Below, one piece after another: positions 1 to 7,160 of a DNA stretch of 22,137 bases. The notes under the pieces were generated by a model. That model saw only the letters and a program-made list of their open reading frames with translations, searched no databases and was not told the origin of the DNA. A program made the position numbers and the translations under genes. This DNA is from a virus. The DNA lies in IMG/VR virus record IMGVR_UViG_3300032235_000224, positions 1 through 22,137 of that record; one strand, given 5' to 3'. Positions within the stretch are counted from its first letter, which is position 1; the number at the start of each line of letters is the position of its first letter.

Positions 1-36
1 GCTAACATTTACGCCAGGACTTAGTTGAAATGCCAT
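1..36 (-). CDS. 18: Tail sheath protein gp18, N-terminal fragment (cut by window edge)
   Basis: Only 12 codons are in the window. They read MAFQLSPGVNVS, which matches the N-terminus of T4-like tail sheath proteins, where an LSPG(V/I) motif follows the start directly. An AGGAGA ribosome binding site lies 6 bases before the ATG. The gene directly follows the large terminase, as gene 18 follows gene 17 in T4. A late-promoter-like AATAAATA box sits about 45 bases upstream of the start. The sheath protein forms the contractile tail cylinder and is highly expressed late, so its own late promoter fits. The call rests on a short peptide plus gene order. Confidence 0.8.
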   Translation of the reverse strand, partial: MAFQLSPGVNVS

Positions 37-80
37 TTTTTTCTCCTATGGATGCGAGAATATGAGTTATATTTTACACA

Positions 81-88
81 TATTTATT
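81..88 (-). promoter_or_regulatory. Late-promoter-like box (AATAAATA) before gp18
   Basis: On the minus strand this reads AATAAATA in the 64-base gap between the gp17 stop and the gp18 start. T4 late promoters have TATAAATA at -10, and T4-like cyanophages use a relaxed NATAAATA form. No -35 element is needed for this class. The position about 45 bases before the sheath gene fits. The surroundings are AT-rich, so chance occurrence is possible. Confidence 0.55.
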
Positions 89-100
89 AAATAACAGTTT

Positions 101-1768
101 TTAGAAATTCCTATTGTAATCGGAACTCCACATCCAAGCGTCTGGCACAAAACGTTCAATTTCTTCACTGTATTCATCACGACCGTCAAAGACAAATCCA
201 AACGGAGATAAATCTTGTTCCATGTCTTCTTCAGTTTTTTCTCTTAGTGACATAAGAGTGTTTATATTAGTGTAATCTTTAAAGTATTGCTGTTCGGAAA
301 GCCAAGCGAATAATACCAAACACATAACCAAGTCGTCGTGTTTACCGGACTCAGCCTCATAAGAATTACTTTTTCTCGAAAATGTAGAAAGTTCATTTAT
401 AGTATGAAAATCATTTATTAATAATTGATTACCTTCAATCAATAATTTTAGAATAGAACAACCAACAGATTTAACAACTTTGGTAGTTCTAATTCCTTTA
501 TCTTTTTTTCCTTTAGATATAGAATTGCCATTGCCACCAAACCCTAAAGTGATACGTTTACCGCTACGACCAGCATTTTCTGTAAACAAAATGTTTTCAT
601 AAGAAAAATCGTAGTGTAAGGTATGAGCTGTTTGCTCGCCGATGTCGTTTACTTCGACCAAAACATAAGAGTTATTATAAGCTTTGGCAATTCTGTGAAT
701 AACATCAGCATAATCTGCTGGGGTAACAGCATTGTTTCTATAAACAGCAACCTGTGTATAGGGCATTTTAGATACATCTATAACCTGGAAAGCTGAATAG
801 TCTAATCCTTTACCACGGCTAACGTCACACACCATCATATATATGCGATTTTCTTCTGGTGCTTTGTATTGAACCAACCCTTCACGTTCAACGATAGGAG
901 ACTGGTGAACCAGCTCTTTTAATTTCCAACCAGCAATAAGCGTTCCAGAGCTACCAAGGAATTCACAATTATACTCCTGATCGAACTTCTCTAAGTCAAA
1001 GTTCATAGCAGCTAGAGTATCTTCTCTCCACTTTTCGTCGCGACCTGGAACATCTTGCCAACGAACGAACATATGGTTGTAACCATTTCTATTTTCTCTG
1101 GCGTTTACCCAGATACTATAGAAGTGATTCAAACCATTCGGCGTAGAAACGAGAATAATTTTAGATTCTTTACCTGACGAAATAGTAGGATAAACTGAGG
1201 TGAAGAACTCATCCCATGTATCAATGAAGGCTGCTTCGTCGATAAACAGAAGGTTGATAGAGTAACCACGGATCGCGTCAGAGCTAGTAGCAGAGGCTAG
1301 AACTCTTGAATTATTTTCGAGCTCAAAAGAACCTTTGTTCCATTCTTTAACACCCTGTTGCAGCCACTTAGGTAGATGCTGATATGCCAACTGAATACGA
1401 CCTAGAATTTCTCTAGCCGTATCGCCCTTGTTAGCCAAAAGAGCAACAGTTTTTTCAGCGTGAAATATGATATACCAAAGAATAAATGCGCAGGTTGTAG
1501 TCGACTTACCAGCCTGACGAGCAGTAGTTACAATATTAAATCTACCGTTTGAGAAATTATATAACATTTGTTTCTGATAAGGGTAAAGCTTGAAATTAAC
1601 AAGACCATTATCAACGTTAATAATTTTCATATATGTTTCAGTAAAATATACTACGTCTTGAGAACAACGAATATATTCTTGAACTAGATCTGGTGTCCAA
1701 TCTATAGCCTGATTAGATCTTTTTAGATTCGCATTACCTTTATAACCACGTAGATCTATATTATCCAT
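101..1768 (-). CDS. 17: Terminase large subunit gp17 (TerL)
   Basis: This is the DNA-packaging motor ATPase and headful nuclease, 555 residues against about 610 in T4. The N-terminal ATPase domain shows a Walker A motif RQAGKST (residues 84-90), a Walker B with catalytic glutamate LLFIDE (173-178, E178) and the coupling motif STP (208-210). The C-terminal RNase H-like nuclease domain has the expected acidic residues: D315 in VCDVSRG, E372 in VEVND, and D478/D479 in KHDD, equivalent by position to T4 D401, E458 and D542. It docks on the portal with TerS and translocates DNA into the prohead. Its ATG overlaps the end of the small-subunit gene by 8 bases and has little Shine-Dalgarno sequence of its own, suggesting translational coupling. 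No key residue appears to be missing. Confidence 0.97.
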   Translation of the reverse strand: MDNIDLRGYKGNANLKRSNQAIDWTPDLVQEYIRCSQDVVYFTETYMKIINVDNGLVNFKLYPYQKQMLYNFSNGRFNIVTTARQAGKSTTTCAFILWYIIFHAEKTVALLANKGDTAREILGRIQLAYQHLPKWLQQGVKEWNKGSFELENNSRVLASATSSDAIRGYSINLLFIDEAAFIDTWDEFFTSVYPTISSGKESKIILVSTPNGLNHFYSIWVNARENRNGYNHMFVRWQDVPGRDEKWREDTLAAMNFDLEKFDQEYNCEFLGSSGTLIAGWKLKELVHQSPIVEREGLVQYKAPEENRIYMMVCDVSRGKGLDYSAFQVIDVSKMPYTQVAVYRNNAVTPADYADVIHRIAKAYNNSYVLVEVNDIGEQTAHTLHYDFSYENILFTENAGRSGKRITLGFGGNGNSISKGKKDKGIRTTKVVKSVGCSILKLLIEGNQLLINDFHTINELSTFSRKSNSYEAESGKHDDLVMCLVLFAWLSEQQYFKDYTNINTLMSLREKTEEDMEQDLSPFGFVFDGRDEYSEEIERFVPDAWMWSSDYNRNF

Positions 1769-2180
1769 TATCAGTCTTTAATTGTTGTATCATCTTTTGA
1801 AGCTCAGCTGTAGAGCCAACAAATAAATTGTTATTGATAGTTTTAGCCTTTTCGTTTATTGGGCTGTCTGCAGCATCTAATTCACGAATATCTTTTTGAA
1901 GCCCCATAAGATCTTTATTAGCTTGAAGCATAGTTTCCATCATCTTAGCAAGAACTTCAAAAGCTCTTGGATGCTGAGATTGAGTCGCTATCTGAGTAAG
2001 TTTGTGCATAGCATCTTGACCTTCTTCTATCATGGTCAAAATGTTTGCTCTTGCTGTTTCAAAGTCAGCTTTTGCACTATCATTATGAGCATCAGCTACA
2101 ATATTAGTAATCGTAGTTGTTGTTAAAGGGTTAATACCTAAAGCTCTGCCAATTGGATCATTATTAGATTGTTCACTCAT
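1761..2180 (-). CDS. 16: Terminase small subunit gp16 (TerS)
   Basis: This 139-residue protein lies directly before TerL, as gene 16 does in T4. Its central part (about residues 40-105) is largely helical and charged, with the pattern expected of the coiled-coil oligomerisation region. The C-terminal segment around NNLFVGSTAELQKMI resembles the T4 gp16 segment with FMGSPTEL. TerS forms a ring that recognises concatemeric DNA and regulates the TerL ATPase and nuclease. The start overlaps the gp15 stop by 4 bases (ATGA), and its own 3' end overlaps the TerL start by 8 bases, so 15-16-17 are coupled in translation. TerS proteins diverge quickly, so the call relies on position plus the C-terminal motif. 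Confidence 0.9.
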   Translation of the reverse strand: MSEQSNNDPIGRALGINPLTTTTITNIVADAHNDSAKADFETARANILTMIEEGQDAMHKLTQIATQSQHPRAFEVLAKMMETMLQANKDLMGLQKDIRELDAADSPINEKAKTINNNLFVGSTAELQKMIQQLKTDNG

Positions 2181-3040
2181 CCTATTTCATCTTCGTTGTA
2201 AACCATAGTGATGAAACCATAATCATCATCTATGTTGATTTCATTATAAGGTATAGTACCTAAATTCGTATTGGGTTGTCCATAATAATTTACAGCAACA
2301 CCATTTGCATTTAAACCTGGCTGAATAGTAATTTTCTCAATAATTTCAGTATTACCTACAGCGTCAATTAATCTACCATCTTCAACATTTGGAGCAAAGA
2401 AATTGACATTAATAAATTTGATAATACCACCGCTCTTAACTGGACCATATAGATAACCTTTAAGGGTTAGATCTAGTTCCCAAATTATAGCTCTACGTTC
2501 TTTAAAAGAGCCATCATATGTATCGTTATAACCAATGTTATTTAACACAATGGGAATGTCCATAGTTATTCCCATCTCTGGTATCAAATTAACAGTAGTA
2601 GTCCAATCTGGAGTAAAATACGGAAGTATCTGTTCTATAATCTTAGTTCCATCTTCAGCATTTTTAGCATAAATGAAAACTTTAAAATCTATATTATATG
2701 GAACTGGATTGTATTGATATTTGAGTTTATTAGAATCACTAGCATTTTTTACAGCTGATCTGCCAGTCGTTGGTAATTTTCTATCTCTATCATAAGTCAT
2801 TTTACCCATTTCAAAAGAAATGAAAGGTAAAGGAGCAGTCGCAGTTGGTCTATCAATAGCAGGGTCTTGAATTACACGTGCAAGCATCTTATCTTTTGGT
2901 GCATATGTAATAGGAACTTTTAATAAGCTAGTAACGTTATCGTTTTTATCAGTACGTGTAATTCGAATATTATTGAACAGTGTTCCTGTTAAAATAACAT
3001 ATTTACGGATTAAACTGAAATAGAACGGAGTGCCAAACAT
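2177..3040 (-). CDS. 15: Tail sheath stabiliser / tail completion protein gp15
   Basis: This 287-residue protein begins MFGTPFYFSLIRKY and continues with a segment like T4 gp15 (MFGYFYNSSFRRY..., 272 residues). Other shared features are VPITYA near residue 45, a QYNPVPYNIDFKVFIY stretch near residue 110, and EQILPYFTPDW near residue 135. In T4, gp15 forms a hexamer on top of the finished tail, stabilises the contracted or extended sheath and joins the neck. The start codon is fused to the gp14 stop as TAATG, and its stop overlaps the TerS start by 4 bases. Identity is supported both by motifs and by gene order. Confidence 0.93.
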   Translation of the reverse strand: MFGTPFYFSLIRKYVILTGTLFNNIRITRTDKNDNVTSLLKVPITYAPKDKMLARVIQDPAIDRPTATAPLPFISFEMGKMTYDRDRKLPTTGRSAVKNASDSNKLKYQYNPVPYNIDFKVFIYAKNAEDGTKIIEQILPYFTPDWTTTVNLIPEMGITMDIPIVLNNIGYNDTYDGSFKERRAIIWELDLTLKGYLYGPVKSGGIIKFINVNFFAPNVEDGRLIDAVGNTEIIEKITIQPGLNANGVAVNYYGQPNTNLGTIPYNEINIDDDYGFITMVYNEDEIG

Positions 3041-3762
3041 TATATGGTTCTTTCGCTAAATGGATCGTAGGCAGTAAAGTCTACAAAGAGATCTGATTCT
3101 CTCTGAATTTCGTCATTGTCTGCCAATGGTATCAGATTATCAACGCTTGAACCTTCAAGAACTAATAAATCTCCATCTTCAGTAAGTAGTGGTCCACCAT
3201 CTTCATCTTGAACAGTCCAATTATAGAAGTTAGTATCAAACCTTTTCTGAAGAATATCGATATCTGGTATCCCAGTATTCATTGTTTCGCCAGAATACTC
3301 GAATAATTCACAAGTCATTTCCCAAGTTTGAAGAGCGCCTAACTGATAAAACATTTCCTGTTTGTTGACATACTTAATCTGGAAACATTTTTTGTTCAAC
3401 GGGAAAAATATAAGATCGCCTTCGTTCGGTCTAACCTGAGTTGAAAATTGACCGACGTCTTCGTTAAACCTACGTTGAGCTACAGAGAAAATAACCTGAT
3501 CTCTAATTTCAAGTCCAAACTTAGACATGAAAGAACCATCGCCTTCAAAGCCATTTATATTTTTAATATAAATTTCTATAGAATACGCCTTTTCGTAACT
3601 TGATTGATCATCAGCTCCGTAAACGTCGTCATAATTGTTTAGCTTGCGAGGAATGTAAAACATATCCTCGCCGTATATACGAATAGATTCTATTATTAGG
3701 TCTTCAAGTAACTGCTGCTCTTGTGAAGATTGAAAGTTATTGAAAAAAAACGAGGTCGCGAT
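3040..3762 (-). CDS. 14: Neck protein gp14, apparently starting at an AUC codon
   Basis: The body of the protein (YYIPRK-like segment, VYGADD, IEIYIKN, GDGSFMSKFGLEIRDQ) matches the T4 gp14 neck protein. The first ATG in frame is at 3663, inside the conserved YGED-M-FYIPRK region, so starting there would remove about 33 conserved residues. The frame stays open upstream through SSQEQQLLEDLIIESIRIYG to an ATC at 3762-3760, followed by ATSFFFNN, typical of the N-terminus of this family. A strong GGGAGG lies 5 bases before that ATC, and a TGA stop in frame is 15 bases upstream of it. No ATG, GTG or TTG exists between this stop and 3663. With the AUC start the product is 240 residues (T4: 256). 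It joins the filled head to the tail together with gp13. A sequencing error at the third base of the start codon cannot be excluded. Confidence 0.85.
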   Translation of the reverse strand: MATSFFFNNFQSSQEQQLLEDLIIESIRIYGEDMFYIPRKLNNYDDVYGADDQSSYEKAYSIEIYIKNINGFEGDGSFMSKFGLEIRDQVIFSVAQRRFNEDVGQFSTQVRPNEGDLIFFPLNKKCFQIKYVNKQEMFYQLGALQTWEMTCELFEYSGETMNTGIPDIDILQKRFDTNFYNWTVQDEDGGPLLTEDGDLLVLEGSSVDNLIPLADNDEIQRESDLFVDFTAYDPFSERTI

Positions 3763-3767
3763 TTTAA

Positions 3768-3773
3768 CCTCCC
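3768..3773 (-). promoter_or_regulatory. Strong ribosome binding site that fixes the unusual gp14 start
   Basis: The minus strand reads GGGAGG, then 5 bases (TTAAA), then ATC and codons for ATSFFF. This is near-ideal Shine-Dalgarno spacing and is the main reason for placing the gp14 start at 3762 rather than at the ATG at 3663. There is no comparable site before 3663 (the bases there are coding and read GGCGAGGAT). Confidence 0.75.
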
Positions 3774-3785
3774 GTCAGTAAGGCG

Positions 3786-4466
3786 TTAAACGCATAAAAT
3801 TTTTTGTTTGCATTTTTCATTATGGTATCTCGCCACATTTCCTTTATTGCCTACGAAATTGCAATATGTGCATTTAATTTTCATATTATTTAGGGTTTTA
3901 AAGGCTGTAGTTTCTTTTATTTTGTTTTTGTGTTCTTTAGTCAATTTATGACCACGGTTTGCTGCTGCTGCCATTGCAAGAGCTTTAGAATTGTCCTTAC
4001 CTACATTTTTACCGATCATAGATTGACGACGTTTTTCACGAACTTCTAGTTCAGAAGATCTATTATCTCTAGTAGATAAACCAGCAAGATATTTTTCACG
4101 AACTTCAGGACGATACATTGCTTCTTTTGTTTTTTGAGAAATTTTTTCTGATATTGACAATTTTGTATTTTCGTCTGTGGTCCAGTGACCCCATTTATGT
4201 TTTCTCAAATTGTAATATTTTTTACCAAGATCTTTTTCTTCAATTAGAGACATCCATCGATGCTCTTCTTCGAACATTAGTTCTCTGTTAGAAATGTTAC
4301 TTGATAATATTTTACGTTTGAAATCAGCTGGTCTTCGTTTGTACGCCTTACGCATTCTATTTGAAGAACAGATATAACCATCAGTTTCAACACCCCAATG
4401 ACAACCTATATAATACATTTTACGTTTCTTATCAAACCAAATATAAACGAATCCATATTTATGCAT
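3786..4466 (-). CDS. GIY-YIG homing endonuclease with C-terminal zinc-finger-like motif
   Basis: This 226-residue protein has an N-terminal GIY-YIG nuclease domain: GFVYIW at 5-10 and YYIGCH at 18-23, followed by a basic stretch (RMRKAYKRR) and a glutamate-rich EEEH at 66-69 that should hold the metal-binding residue. The middle (about 100-185) is basic and carries NUMOD3-like repeats, for example around SISEKISQKTKEAM and RGHKLTKEHKNKI, which bind DNA in phage homing enzymes. The end has CxxC-x12-HxxxC (C199, C202, H215, C219), a likely zinc finger. It sits between neck genes 13 and 14 and is not itself a virion gene. It has its own sigma70-like promoter and an AAGGAG site 5 bases before the ATG. 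It probably cuts a related genome lacking the insertion, near the 13/14 junction. There are no stops or frameshifts, so it may be active. Confidence 0.9.
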   Translation of the reverse strand: MHKYGFVYIWFDKKRKMYYIGCHWGVETDGYICSSNRMRKAYKRRPADFKRKILSSNISNRELMFEEEHRWMSLIEEKDLGKKYYNLRKHKWGHWTTDENTKLSISEKISQKTKEAMYRPEVREKYLAGLSTRDNRSSELEVREKRRQSMIGKNVGKDNSKALAMAAAANRGHKLTKEHKNKIKETTAFKTLNNMKIKCTYCNFVGNKGNVARYHNEKCKQKILCV

Positions 4467-4492
4467 AAAAGCTCCTTATAAAGTAAAAATAA

Positions 4493-4521
4493 ATTATACT
4501 ATATAAAGAGTATTTAGTAAA
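4493..4521 (-). promoter_or_regulatory. Sigma70-like promoter for the homing endonuclease
   Basis: In the gap between gp13 and the endonuclease the minus strand has TTTACT (4521-4516, 4 of 6 to TTGACA), a 17-base spacer, and a perfect TATAAT (4498-4493). It differs from the NATAAATA boxes elsewhere in the window. It suggests transcription by unmodified host RNA polymerase, independent of late structural genes, as is usual for mobile endonuclease genes. Confidence 0.6.
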
Positions 4522-4530
4522 ACAGTCGTC

Positions 4531-5271
4531 CTAACCTATCATATCCGTAGCTGGTAATGAATATGTAAAGATCATTTCCTTTTCAAGAACTTCTCTTTCG
4601 CCAGTAGCTTCATCGTAAATTTTTTGACCATTAAATGTCAAACCGCCTGGCATTTTCATACCATCAAACTTCTTAAGGTTTGTGCCCCACTGTTGCTTAA
4701 TTAAACAAGCAGCATAACGGAGCAGCCAACGATCAGACCAAGCATCAGTATAAGTTGTAGGATCGACAACCTCATAAGCTTCAACAATTATGTATTCGCC
4801 AGTATTGATACGATCCCAGTCCATGTCAATGTATAATTTATTAACATGACGATTATATCTTAGTGGTTGTTTACCGACCAAAATATACTCGAGAAACTGA
4901 ATGTGCTGCAAAGCCATATAATACGGAGTCATTGCGACAGATGTCAAAGTGTATAAGTCATTAAGAGCGATCTGATAACGAATATTGAATAGATTGTTAG
5001 TACCAAGAGCGGACCCAAGATCAAATATATTAATAACGCCAATGATATTTTCTGGCATTGTAATATATTTGTTGATTTTGTCTTGGTTAGTGACTTGATA
5101 CTTGTAATAAATTTTTTCTGAACCGTCGAAATGGTAGTCCCAATAGTATCGAAGAGCTTCATCGATCCTATCCTCTACCTGATCGTCATCGACGTTGATT
5201 TCGATAACAGGTTTACCTAATCGGCGTAAGCAATTTTCTTTAAAATCTGCTCTTGTAGTTGGTGATGCCAT
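4531..5271 (-). CDS. 13: Neck protein gp13
   Basis: This 246-residue protein starts MASPTTRADFKENCLRRLGK and continues with PVIEINVDDDQVEDRIDEAL, a signature of the gp13 head-completion proteins of T4-like cyanophages. It is shorter than the 309-residue T4 gp13. The central part carries the expected aromatic-rich segment (around residues 110-165, including DMDWDRINTGEYIIVEAYE), and the end has WLLRYAACLIKQQWGTNLKKF. It acts with gp14 after packaging to seal the portal vertex and give the docking surface for the tail. The ATG has an AGAGGA site upstream and a GATAAATA box about 23 bases before the start. In an uninterrupted genome gp14 would follow directly, but here the endonuclease gene lies between them. 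Confidence 0.94.
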   Translation of the reverse strand: MASPTTRADFKENCLRRLGKPVIEINVDDDQVEDRIDEALRYYWDYHFDGSEKIYYKYQVTNQDKINKYITMPENIIGVINIFDLGSALGTNNLFNIRYQIALNDLYTLTSVAMTPYYMALQHIQFLEYILVGKQPLRYNRHVNKLYIDMDWDRINTGEYIIVEAYEVVDPTTYTDAWSDRWLLRYAACLIKQQWGTNLKKFDGMKMPGGLTFNGQKIYDEATGEREVLEKEMIFTYSLPATDMIG

Positions 5272-5293
5272 TGGTGGTTCCTCTTTTTATTAC

Positions 5294-5301
5294 TATTTAT
5301 C
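5294..5301 (-). promoter_or_regulatory. Late-promoter-like box (GATAAATA) before gp13
   Basis: Minus-strand GATAAATA overlaps the TAA stop of the preceding glycine-rich gene and lies 23 bases before the gp13 ATG. It fits the relaxed NATAAATA late box of T4-like phages and would give the neck, tail and terminase genes their own late start. Confidence 0.6.
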
Positions 5302-6217
5302 TTATAACCCATACACGAACTTCGCCACGAGCACCGTTTACTACTGAAGCGGTTGTAGAAATAACTCCGCCTCCTCCTCCCGGAACAGTAGGTCCAACTG
5401 TAGTATTTCCACCTGTGCCTCCAAAAATAGAAATTCCTGAAAGAGATCCTCCGCCAGCGCCACCGAATATAGAATTTCCTCCTCTACCAAGATTACCACC
5501 ACCACCGCCACCATAAATTGAAGCACCACCAGTCCCAGTTGCAGTGTTAGTACCCCAAGTAGTTCCGCCTCCACCACCAAAAGTAGAAACGCCTCCACCA
5601 CGTGCGTCGTTTACACCGTTTGCGCCACCTAAAGGCGCTCCTCCGTTAACTGATCCATTAACACTACCACCTACTCCTAAAACTCCACCACCACCGCCTC
5701 CATCATCTTGACCGCCTCCTCCGGCTGGACAACCACCACCTCCATATACTATATAAGATCCAAATAGAGTATTTCCTCCATTAGCGCCTGCACCACCAAT
5801 AGTTGAACCTGTACCACCTAAACCTACTGTAACAGAAACTGTGTTTGTGAGAGAAGAAAGAGGAGTTGTGAAGGTAAGAAATGCTCCTCCACCGCCACCA
5901 CCGCTGCCAGCGCCAGCCGCAGTACCACCACCACCACCAGCCCACATCATAATAAATGCTGAAGAATTAGCATCTATACCAGCTGGTTTTGTCCATGTTC
6001 CATTTGCAGTAAATATTTGAACATTAGCTATACTACCAGATATACCACCAGCAAAAGGAACTCCCCCAATATTAAGTAAAGGAGTAAAAATAGATTGAGA
6101 ATTTACGATTGAATTACCAACAGTTATTTGGGTGGTGTTAACAGAAACTACACCAGTAGTAACAGTTGAAGATGTGATAGAATTTACTGTAGCGTTAGAA
6201 ATTGATAAGCTTGACAT
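5297..6217 (-). CDS. Glycine-rich tail fibre-like adhesin (paralogue A)
   Basis: This 306-residue protein has two parts. Residues 1 to about 62 are Ser/Thr/Asn/Val-rich with VNTTQITVGNSIVNS, the same beta-repeat style (VNTT.I.VGN..VNS) seen in the 773-residue fibre protein. From about residue 67, VQIFTANGTWTKPAG begins a glycine-rich domain that continues with long GGGGG tracts to the end, closing with GARGEVRVWVIR. Such domains occur at the tips of phage tail fibres, and the polyglycine composition recalls the gp38-type adhesins of T-even phages, where receptor binding is carried by glycine-rich loops. It is the last of three tandem paralogues, starting one base after the previous stop. Its 3' end shares an exact 24-base match with the neighbour. 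Attachment as a fibre tip is inferred, not shown. Confidence 0.75.
   Translation of the reverse strand: MSSLSISNATVNSITSSTVTTGVVSVNTTQITVGNSIVNSQSIFTPLLNIGGVPFAGGISGSIANVQIFTANGTWTKPAGIDANSSAFIMMWAGGGGGTAAGAGSGGGGGGAFLTFTTPLSSLTNTVSVTVGLGGTGSTIGGAGANGGNTLFGSYIVYGGGGCPAGGGGQDDGGGGGGVLGVGGSVNGSVNGGAPLGGANGVNDARGGGVSTFGGGGGTTWGTNTATGTGGASIYGGGGGGNLGRGGNSIFGGAGGGSLSGISIFGGTGGNTTVGPTVPGGGGGVISTTASVVNGARGEVRVWVIR
5307..5330 (-). repeat. 24-base direct repeat, copy 1 (3' end of paralogue A)
   Basis: These bases are identical to 6235-6258, 928 bases away. They encode the last residues RGEVRVWV of the glycine-rich protein. The flanking coding sequence is similar but not identical, so this is a stretch of high identity between paralogues, suggesting recent duplication or gene conversion. 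Confidence 0.85.
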
Positions 6218-6218
6218 T

Positions 6219-7160
6219 TTACGTTACCTTAGTTACCCATACACGAACTTCGCCACGACCACCATTCATCGCTGTAATATTTGTAGGATTACTAACTCCT
6301 AATGTAGCACCTCCACCAGCAGGACTTAATGCAGAAACAGAACTATTACCGCCTCTACCAGCAAATATAGAGTTACCACTAACTCCTGAAAAAGTGCCAC
6401 CACCACCGCCATATATAGAATTGCCGCCTCGACCAGAAGAAGCAGCAGCGCCACCACCACCGCCATATACAGAATCTCCACCATTGCCACCTGCAGAAGT
6501 GCCTCCACCACCACCTCCAAATGTCGAATCACCTCCTGTAGCTCCAGCAGCTCCTCCTAAAGGCGAGCCGCCGATGCTACTTGCTCCTGAAGCAAACCAT
6601 CCAGCTCCAGCTCCACCTGCTGATAATCCTGATTGACCACCATATGCTGAAATAGAAAACGATGAATTCGACCAAAATACACTATTTCCACCAAATGTTG
6701 ACGCAGAAGAACTATTACCACCTAAACCTGCAGATCCAACAAAAACATTGCAAATAGCATTACATTCACCAGCAAGTTTATTTACAATAACACAAGATCC
6801 ACCACCACCAGCCCCTGCTAGGTTTGGAGATGCACTAGAATACCCACCGCCTCCACCGCCCCATAACATAATGGTTATAATATCATTAGCATTTGTTCCT
6901 GCTGGTTTTGTCCATGTTGTCCAACCGGGAGTTGTAAATGTTTGATAATTTGTGTTTCCACCATAAACAGTAATTGTACTGATAGTTGTACCGTTTAGAG
7001 TTATCAAGTTGGCAGATACTGCGGTAGAATTTACTAAAGTTTGAGAAATAGAATTGCCAACTAAAATAGCAGTAGAATTAATGACTACGTTCGAACCTAC
7101 TCTAATAGTATTTGCTGATATTGAATCTGAAACTAGTGATGTTGCGTTTACTGTTGACAT
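6219..7160 (-). CDS. Glycine-rich tail fibre-like adhesin (paralogue B)
   Basis: This 313-residue protein has the same architecture as its neighbours. The N-terminal 70 or so residues have the GSNVVINSTAILVGNSI repeat style. A junction follows with FTTPGWTTWTKPAGTNAND (about residues 74-92), then a glycine-rich domain with repeated FGGGGGG and YGGGGG units, and a closing GGRGEVRVWVTKVT. The repeated SVYGGGGG / SIYGGGGG / SIFAGRGG units suggest stacked polyglycine-type strands. The start codon is fused to the stop of the upstream paralogue as TAATG, so translation is coupled. A role as a receptor-binding fibre tip is an inference from composition and from the fibre cluster around it. Confidence 0.75.
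   Translation of the reverse strand: MSTVNATSLVSDSISANTIRVGSNVVINSTAILVGNSISQTLVNSTAVSANLITLNGTTISTITVYGGNTNYQTFTTPGWTTWTKPAGTNANDIITIMLWGGGGGGYSSASPNLAGAGGGGSCVIVNKLAGECNAICNVFVGSAGLGGNSSSASTFGGNSVFWSNSSFSISAYGGQSGLSAGGAGAGWFASGASSIGGSPLGGAAGATGGDSTFGGGGGGTSAGGNGGDSVYGGGGGAAASSGRGGNSIYGGGGGTFSGVSGNSIFAGRGGNSSVSALSPAGGGATLGVSNPTNITAMNGGRGEVRVWVTKVT
6235..6258 (-). repeat. 24-base direct repeat, copy 2 (3' end of paralogue B)
   Basis: Identical to 5307-5330 and located at the same place in the paralogous gene. The third paralogue (stop at 7160) encodes a similar end, RGEIRVYTL, but has diverged at the DNA level. Confidence 0.85.

Noticed and set aside
1896-2126. Plus-strand open frame opposite the terminase small subunit
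   Set aside because: Antisense shadow of a gene well supported by position and C-terminal motif; no ribosome binding site or family resemblance.
3040-3663. gp14 starting at the ATG at 3663
   Set aside because: It would remove about 33 residues that continue the conserved gp14 N-terminus, and it has no suitable ribosome binding site.
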